Shown here: positions 60,201 through 64,000 of the stretch, in pieces
Numbering within the stretch: the stretch's first letter is position 1
Layout of the letters: each line of letters begins with the position of its first letter
DNA from: Microcella daejeonensis
Lineage (GTDB): Bacteria; Actinomycetota; Actinomycetes; Actinomycetales; Microbacteriaceae
Assembly (NCBI RefSeq): GCF_026625045.1
Contig: NZ_CP113089.1
Span: 682,001 to 746,000 of the forward strand
Direction of reading: 5' to 3'
Length of the DNA: 64,000 bases
Notes under the pieces: model-generated
What the model was told of the DNA's origin: nothing
The model's database searches: none
What the model saw: the letters and a program-made list of their open reading frames with translations, nothing else
Translations under genes and position numbers: made by a program

Positions 60201-61030
60201 GGCGCGACGCTCGCGTACTCGGGCTCGATGCTGCGCGAGACGGGCAGGTCGATGCCGTCGATACCGGCGAAGACGCGGATGCCCTCCGGGAGGGTGCGCG
60301 TGCCGTCGGCCTCGAACTCCTCGAAGCCGACCGTGCGCACGGCGCTCTGCTCGGAGGCGGCGACGGTTCCGGGCAGGTCGACGATGCTGATGCTGCCGAC
60401 GGGGTCGACGAGGTAGTCGTCGCTCGGCTCCCCCTCGTTGGCGAGGACGGCGTAGGCGCCGTCGCCGCTCACGGCGACGGAATCGGGCTGCGCGCCGACC
60501 GACACCGCGCCGAGCACGTCGCGCGTGGTCGCGTCGACGGAGAGCATCCAGCCGGTGTCGGTCTTCGTGGGCGCCTCGACGGCGACGACGACGAGGCCGC
60601 CGGGGGTGACGGCCACCGAGTTGGCGACCGCGCCGGCGGGGATGGTGCCGCCGCCGGAGATCGGGGCGCCCTCGGCGACGATCTCGTCGATCAGGGTCGG
60701 CGCGCTCGGGTCGGAGACGTCGATGGCCTGCACCGCGCCGGCGACCGCGTTGACGATGAAGAGCTGCTGCGTGGCGGCGTGGTAGCTGACGATCTCGGCG
60801 GCGCCCGCGTCGAACTCGGGGGTCTGCAGGGTGCCGACGGGCGCGAGCGCGAGCGCTCCAGAGCCCTCGTAGACGATCGGCTCGGCGACGATGGCGGCCG
60901 TCGCGGGCATCGCGATCGCGGTCATGGCGGCGCCGGCGACGAGGGCGGCGCAGGTGCCGGCGGCGGCGAGCCGGCGGCCGAACGACCGCTGCGGCGCGCG
61001 GGAGAGGAGCGGGGGGCGAGGTGAGGGCAC
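57272..61030 (-). CDS. cell-wall-anchored 5'-nucleotidase with choice-of-anchor I domain
   Basis: 1252-residue surface protein. Signal peptide to about residue 38. An N-terminal beta-propeller-like choice-of-anchor I domain (about 45-560) has repeated V-A-V-S-G-D-G-A-Y-A type strands. A metallophosphoesterase domain follows with I-N-D-F-H-G-R-L-E (about 573), G-N-H-E-F-D (about 648) and A-G-H-T-H (about 792). The C-terminal 5'-nucleotidase domain has N-P-G-G-V-R-A-D (about 930) and N-S-F-L-A-N-G-G-D-N-F. Then come a beta domain and the sorting signal L-P-V-T-G (about 1212), helix, R-R-R. It should dephosphorylate extracellular nucleotides for phosphate or nucleoside supply. GTG 61030 has CCGGAG upstream and gives a complete signal peptide. 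Confidence 0.9.
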   Translation of the reverse strand: MPSPRPPLLSRAPQRSFGRRLAAAGTCAALVAGAAMTAIAMPATAAIVAEPIVYEGSGALALAPVGTLQTPEFDAGAAEIVSYHAATQQLFIVNAVAGAVQAIDVSDPSAPTLIDEIVAEGAPISGGGTIPAGAVANSVAVTPGGLVVVAVEAPTKTDTGWMLSVDATTRDVLGAVSVGAQPDSVAVSGDGAYAVLANEGEPSDDYLVDPVGSISIVDLPGTVAASEQSAVRTVGFEEFEADGTRTLPEGIRVFAGIDGIDLPVSRSIEPEYASVAPDDVTAYVSLQEANGLAIVNLVDGTLELAALGSIDRGVVPMTMSDRTANLTERITVDGIEGLFMPDTIDTYEVGGETYVVTANEGDAREWGDYEEPVRVEDLALCDTIDTTNRAAFDRLEVSIESPQVDDCYSALHAFGTRSFSIWDSAGTLVSDSGESLERITAEALPEFFNAGNDDNVLGSRNDAKGPEPEAVAVGEVDGRQYAFIGLERVGGIAVYDVTVPTAPEFTTYINNRDFSLDVEDDIAAVGDSGPESIVFLPAGDSPTGRAMIAVGNEITGTTTLYSVTPQTTIQVLGINDFHGRLEANRAEAGAAVIAGAVGQLRAENPNTVFASAGDMIGASTFTSFSQQDNPTIDALVAAGLDVGAVGNHEFDAGFADLTDRVLPRYGDPRYGLGANVYLAGTETPALDEFWVTELDGVRVGFIGTVTGQTASLVSPAGIAGIEFGDPVEAANRVAAQLSNGEEGDGEADVIVSLVHEGPDSADCATLGAADDAFGSIVRDSSSDIDAIFAGHTHIVVDCAFPVAGSGVERPVVMGGQYGTHLAQVELTVDTETLEVTGASRSVIPLAPGNVAAFPADAAVAQIVADAVDAAAIVGDTVVGSVTADITRAFDAEGVEDRVAESSLGNLIADIQLWATSNESFGGEPAQIALMNPGGVRADLLLGDDDGVTTYRDVASVQPFANTLFTQDLTGAQLTLVLEEQWQPAGSSRPKLHLGVSEGFEYVYDESLPQGERILELRLNGEPIAADDVVRVVANSFLANGGDNFTTLAEGTNRTDTGQVDLAAAVAYFEEFEVVEPAPLGRAIIGSDDWATVSLRLDGLRAGDTVPVTVSGLEPGQTISGALLGAADGLSTAAAISLSAVELGTATANAEGVATFALVIPRDLAAGAYVLEVASQVPGELPIRVELQIAAAPAAVGAGAGAGGGVGGVGGLPVTGAEAGGLLALALGLLGAGAATFALRRRASRSLATVAGE

Positions 61031-61198
61031 GGCGGACTCCGGTGTCGAGAGGGGGGCGGGGCGCGGTTCGGGATGCCCGGCGCGAGCGCGGACGATTCGC
61101 ACGCTAAGCGCACTCGGTGTCGGCACGCGGACGTCGAGGTGAACAGCAGGTGACCCGGCCGGCGCCCGGTGTCGGAGGTCGCGCCTACGCTTATCGGC

Positions 61199-62551
61199 AT
61201 GGCCCGCCCGACCACGTCCTTCCGCTGCACCGAGTGCGGCTGGACGACCCCGAAGTGGGCCGGCCGCTGCGGCGAGTGCCAGCAGTGGGGCACGGTCGTC
61301 GAGGCGGGGCCGACGGCCGTCACGCAGCGCACGACGTCGACCCTCGTCGCCGACGCCCGCATCGCCCGCCCCATCACGCAGATCGCCCCACGCGAGCAGA
61401 GCCACACGCCCACCGGCATCGGCGAGTTCGACCGGGTGCTCGGCGGCGGCGTGGTGCCCGGCGCGGCCATCCTGCTCTCGGGCGAACCGGGCGTCGGCAA
61501 GTCGACCCTGCTGCTCGAGGTCGCCTCACGCGCCGCGCAGTCGGGCCAGCGCGTGCTCTACGTCTCGGCGGAGGAGTCGACCGCGCAGGTGCGCCTGCGC
61601 GCCGGCCGCACCGGGGCGCTGAGCGACGAGCTCTACCTCGCGAGCGAGACCGACCTCTCCGTCATCCTCGGCCAGATCGACCAGGTGCGGCCCTCCCTCG
61701 TCATCGTCGACTCGGTGCAGACCGTCGCCTCACCGCTCATCGACGGCCTCGCGGGCGGCGTCGCCCAGGTGAAGGAGGTCGCGGCGACGCTCATCCGGGT
61801 CGCGAAGGAGCGCGACCTGCCCGTACTGCTCGTCGGGCACGTGACGAAGGACGGCACGATCGCCGGCCCGCGCATGCTCGAGCACCTCGTCGACGTCGTC
61901 TGCCAGTTCGAGGGCGACCGCCAGACCGCCCTGCGCTTCGTGCGCGCCCACAAGAACCGCTTCGGCCCGACCGACGAGGTCGGCTGCTTCGAGATGACCG
62001 GCGAGGGCATCGCCGAGGTCGCCGACCCCTCCGTGCTGTTCCGGTCCAATGCCACCGTGCCCGTGAGCGGCACCTGCGTCGCTATCGCCATGGAGGGGCG
62101 CCGCGCCATCCCCGTCGAGGTGCAGGCGCTCATCGTCGCCTCGAAGGCCCCGCAGCCGCGCCGCGTCGTCAACGGCGTCGACTCCTCCCGTGTCGCCATG
62201 CTGCTCGCCGTGCTCGAGCGCCGCTGCGGCATGCCGCTGTCGGAGTTCGACGTCTACGTCTCGACCGTCGGCGGCATCCGCCTCACCGAGCCCGGCGCCG
62301 ACCTCGCGATCGCCCTCGCCATCGCGAGCGCGCGCCGCGAGAAGGCCCTAGACGGCCACCTCGCCGCCATCGGCGAGATCAGCCTCGCCGGCGAGATCCG
62401 CGCCGTCGCCGGGGCGCCGCAACGGGCCGCCGAAGCCCGGCGGCTCGGCTACCGCACCCTCATCGACGCGGGCGCCGTGCACGTGCGCGAGGCCGTGCGG
62501 CTCGCCTTCGCGAGCGCGCGCGACGAGAAGGTCGACGTCCCCGAGTTCTAG
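61199..62551 (+). CDS. radA: DNA repair ATPase RadA
   Basis: 450-residue RecA-like protein that promotes branch migration in recombination. N-terminal zinc finger C-T-E-C (10, 13) and C-G-E-C (24, 27); Walker A G-E-P-G-V-G-K-S-T near residue 101; the RadA signature K-N-R-F-G near residue 257; and a C-terminal Lon-protease-like domain with P-G-A-D-L-A-I-A-L-A-I-A-S near residue 370. ATG 61199 follows TACGCT (61186-61191) by 7 nt, so expression is probably leaderless; the in-frame ATG at 61169 lies upstream of that box. Confidence 0.95.
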   Translation: MARPTTSFRCTECGWTTPKWAGRCGECQQWGTVVEAGPTAVTQRTTSTLVADARIARPITQIAPREQSHTPTGIGEFDRVLGGGVVPGAAILLSGEPGVGKSTLLLEVASRAAQSGQRVLYVSAEESTAQVRLRAGRTGALSDELYLASETDLSVILGQIDQVRPSLVIVDSVQTVASPLIDGLAGGVAQVKEVAATLIRVAKERDLPVLLVGHVTKDGTIAGPRMLEHLVDVVCQFEGDRQTALRFVRAHKNRFGPTDEVGCFEMTGEGIAEVADPSVLFRSNATVPVSGTCVAIAMEGRRAIPVEVQALIVASKAPQPRRVVNGVDSSRVAMLLAVLERRCGMPLSEFDVYVSTVGGIRLTEPGADLAIALAIASARREKALDGHLAAIGEISLAGEIRAVAGAPQRAAEARRLGYRTLIDAGAVHVREAVRLAFASARDEKVDVPEF

Positions 62552-62573
62552 GGGCCGAAGGCTGAGTCAGCGA

Positions 62574-62798
62574 TCAGCGGCGGCGTACGACCGCGACGAC
62601 GCCGGCTACCAAGCAGGCCACGCCGATGATCGGCAGCAAGAAGAAGAATGCTGATGCGCGACCGGACGCATCGATTTCGCGAGTGGCGAGGATCCACCAC
62701 GCGAAGCCGCCGATCACGAGCAGCGACGCGCCGATTGCGAACCACGCGACCGGCGGAGTCGGCCGGGACGGCCCCTGTCGTCGCCCGAGGAAGGTCAC
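62574..62798 (-). CDS. small two-helix membrane protein
   Basis: 74 residues with helices at about 18-38 and 50-70 and a basic end V-V-R-R-R. GTG start overlaps the previous gene's stop as GTGA, so it is coupled to the 62795 gene. No family recognised. Confidence 0.6.
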   Translation of the reverse strand: MTFLGRRQGPSRPTPPVAWFAIGASLLVIGGFAWWILATREIDASGRASAFFFLLPIIGVACLVAGVVAVVRRR

Positions 62799-63259
62799 GG
62801 TGCCGGATCGGCCTCCAGCAGCAGCGCGTCGAGCACGTCCTGCGGCTCGGCCTGCATCGAGTGCGGGCCGGCCAGGTCGAACCAGATCGCCTCGAGCACG
62901 CCGATGTTCTGCTGGATGAAGTCGGTCAGCGTCGCCCGGTCGTAGGCGAGCACGCGGTGGTCCGTCTCCTGCGGCAGCATCGCCACGTAGGCTTGCGGGC
63001 TCGAGAACAGCAGCAGCATGTACTTCTCGGCCTCGCCCTGGCGGAACACCCGCACCTGCGGGGGCCCGTCGACGGGCAGCAGGGGCACGATCACGTGGTC
63101 GTTGCGCAGCGCGAAGGCCACGGCAGCGGCATCCTGCTTCTCGAGAGCGGCGGCGAGACGCTGCTCGGGCGGCAGCGTCGACTCCGGCAGAGCGGCGGGG
63201 CGGGCTCCGCGCGGGAGGCCGCCGTTTCGGGAGGGTCGCTTCTTCTTCGGCATCCCCAC
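62795..63259 (-). CDS. SseB-like hypothetical protein
   Basis: 154 residues. Basic Pro/Arg-rich N-terminus, then a compact domain (about 30-154) with P-L-L-P-V-D-G-P-P-Q-V-R-V-F and L-L-L-F-S-S-P-Q-A-Y, resembling the SseB N-terminal fold. GTG 63259 or ATG 63253 may be the start; neither has a clear ribosome site. Coupled to the small membrane gene downstream. Role unknown. Confidence 0.65.
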   Translation of the reverse strand: MGMPKKKRPSRNGGLPRGARPAALPESTLPPEQRLAAALEKQDAAAVAFALRNDHVIVPLLPVDGPPQVRVFRQGEAEKYMLLLFSSPQAYVAMLPQETDHRVLAYDRATLTDFIQQNIGVLEAIWFDLAGPHSMQAEPQDVLDALLLEADPAP

Positions 63260-63270
63260 CAGCCTAGGGC

Positions 63271-63909
63271 TCAGTTCAGCAGGAACGCCTTATCGGTGCT
63301 GGAGGCGAAGCCCCCGATGCTCACCGACAGCCGGTAGGTCGCGCCACCGGCGCCGACCGGTTCGCGCTGCACGTCGCACACGCCGGCCTCGCTGCGCGTG
63401 CGGCTCCACTGCAGCGGGCTGGTCGAGAGCTCCTGCTCCGGCTCGAGCGTGATCGGGGCGGCGACCGGGTCGGTCTGGCAGTCCTTCGACGACCAGATGC
63501 GGTCGGCGCCCGAGGTGATCACGTACTCCTGCACGTCGGTGCCGGCCTCCATCGTGCAGGCCGTCGAGGTGAGGTTGCGAATGGTCAGCGAGAGCAGCGG
63601 CAGCTGCTCGGCGCCATAGGCATCGGCGTCGGTCACGGCCACGACCTCCACCTGGTCGGGGGTGCAGGCGGTCGGGTCGGCGGGCGGCTCGGCGGGAGCA
63701 TCCGCCGCCGGCTCCTCGGACGCCTCGGGAGCGGAGGTCTCGCTGGGGGCGGGGGACGCCGCCGTCGGTTCGGGATCGCCCGACCCGGGGCGCACGATGA
63801 TGAGCACGATGATGACGATCACGGCCAGCAGCCCGAGGCCGACGATGAGGCGGCGGCGCCAGTAGACCTGGGGCGGCTGCGGTCCGACGGGATGACGCAC
63901 GGTCGACAT
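63271..63909 (-). CDS. membrane-anchored extracytoplasmic protein
   Basis: 212 residues: short basic N-terminus, one helix (about 20-41), a long Pro/Ala/Glu/Ser linker (43-80) and an extracellular beta domain with four Cys (T-A-C-T-P, T-A-C-T-M, K-D-C-Q-T, G-V-C-D-V) likely forming two disulfides. The domain resembles DUF4232-type modules. It ends 11 nt before the 63259 start on the same strand. Confidence 0.65.
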   Translation of the reverse strand: MSTVRHPVGPQPPQVYWRRRLIVGLGLLAVIVIIVLIIVRPGSGDPEPTAASPAPSETSAPEASEEPAADAPAEPPADPTACTPDQVEVVAVTDADAYGAEQLPLLSLTIRNLTSTACTMEAGTDVQEYVITSGADRIWSSKDCQTDPVAAPITLEPEQELSTSPLQWSRTRSEAGVCDVQREPVGAGGATYRLSVSIGGFASSTDKAFLLN

Positions 63910-63978
63910 GGCGTCAGAGTAGGGCCGCGGGGTCGGGATGCCCGGCTACGGCTGCGGCGTGTGCCCCGATTGGCAGGC

Positions 63979-64000
63979 TCAGGCCAGGGTGCGCAGCATG
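63979..64000 (-). CDS. possible 3' end of a gene continuing past the window
   Basis: On the minus strand the last bases read M-L-R-T-L-A followed by TGA (63979-63981). The distance to the previous start (69 bp) fits a gene terminus, but six residues cannot identify it and the frame may be random. Confidence 0.25.

Noticed and set aside
57272..61405. Upstream extension of the nucleotidase gene to 61405
   Set aside because: It would be antisense to radA and would bury the signal peptide; GTG 61030 gives a normal export signal and ribosome site.

Overview
The window is about 70% G+C, has dense short-gapped genes, uses many GTG starts, and looks like the chromosome of a high-GC actinomycete. The most likely family is Microbacteriaceae. 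The reasons are a dispersed menaquinone pathway, System II cytochrome c maturation, a short archaeal-type aspartyl-tRNA synthetase, small families typical of that group (DUF4229, DUF7882-like), and many genes with a TANNNT -10 box only 6-9 nt before the start codon, as expected for leaderless mRNAs. This assignment is an inference; there is no rRNA or other definitive marker in the window.

Layout. 1-4.1 kb: MFS exporter (cut by the window edge), cardiolipin synthase, a DUF1801 protein, and a truncated AbiEi/DUF559-type gene beside a long hairpin. 4.1-21.6 kb: respiratory quinone region with fprA, a polyprenyl diphosphate synthase, menG, menF, menD, menA, menE, menB and menC. Interleaved are a PPK2 kinase, a thioredoxin lipoprotein with a CcdA-like partner, a two-component system and a TetR/reductase pair. 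21.6-28.1 kb: one 2077-residue secreted amylopullulanase with two GH13 catalytic domains and a sortase signal, below an operator-rich upstream region. 28.2-35.6 kb: cytochrome c assembly genes (ccsB, resB, ccdA, resA), split by a DsbA-like oxidoreductase block, plus a methyltransferase whose 3' end is tandemly repeated. 35.7-37.0 kb: aspS.

37.1-42.2 kb: a translationally coupled operon starting with a WXG100-like protein and a putative type VII secretion substrate. It continues with four proteins that share a C-terminal tail motif (D-x-I-A-x3-R-W), and contains a 22-codon remnant of another paralogue. This is the best candidate here for an undescribed system. 42.3-46 kb: a quinone-detoxification-like VOC/hydrolase pair, a lipoprotein, a DUF7882-like protein and a RecF-like ATPase. 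46.0-47.3 kb: an 11-residue leader peptide with three Cys codons before a 2OG-Fe(II) oxygenase, consistent with a cysteine-responsive attenuator. 47.3-52.3 kb: CopB-type copper ATPase with a CsoR-like operator, a second PPK2, TetR-YdeI pair, DUF2461.

52.4-55.3 kb: two class A beta-lactamase-family genes around a LysR regulator interrupted by one amber codon. 55.3-64 kb: a membrane protein, tRNA-Ser(CGA) with a strong terminator, an SGNH hydrolase, a large LPXTG-type surface 5'-nucleotidase, radA, and three small genes of unknown function.

Functionally, the men genes, prenyl synthase, copper ATPase, ccd/res genes and thiol oxidoreductases all fit an aerobic, menaquinone/cytochrome c respiring Gram-positive that also degrades alpha-glucans outside the cell and salvages extracellular nucleotides.
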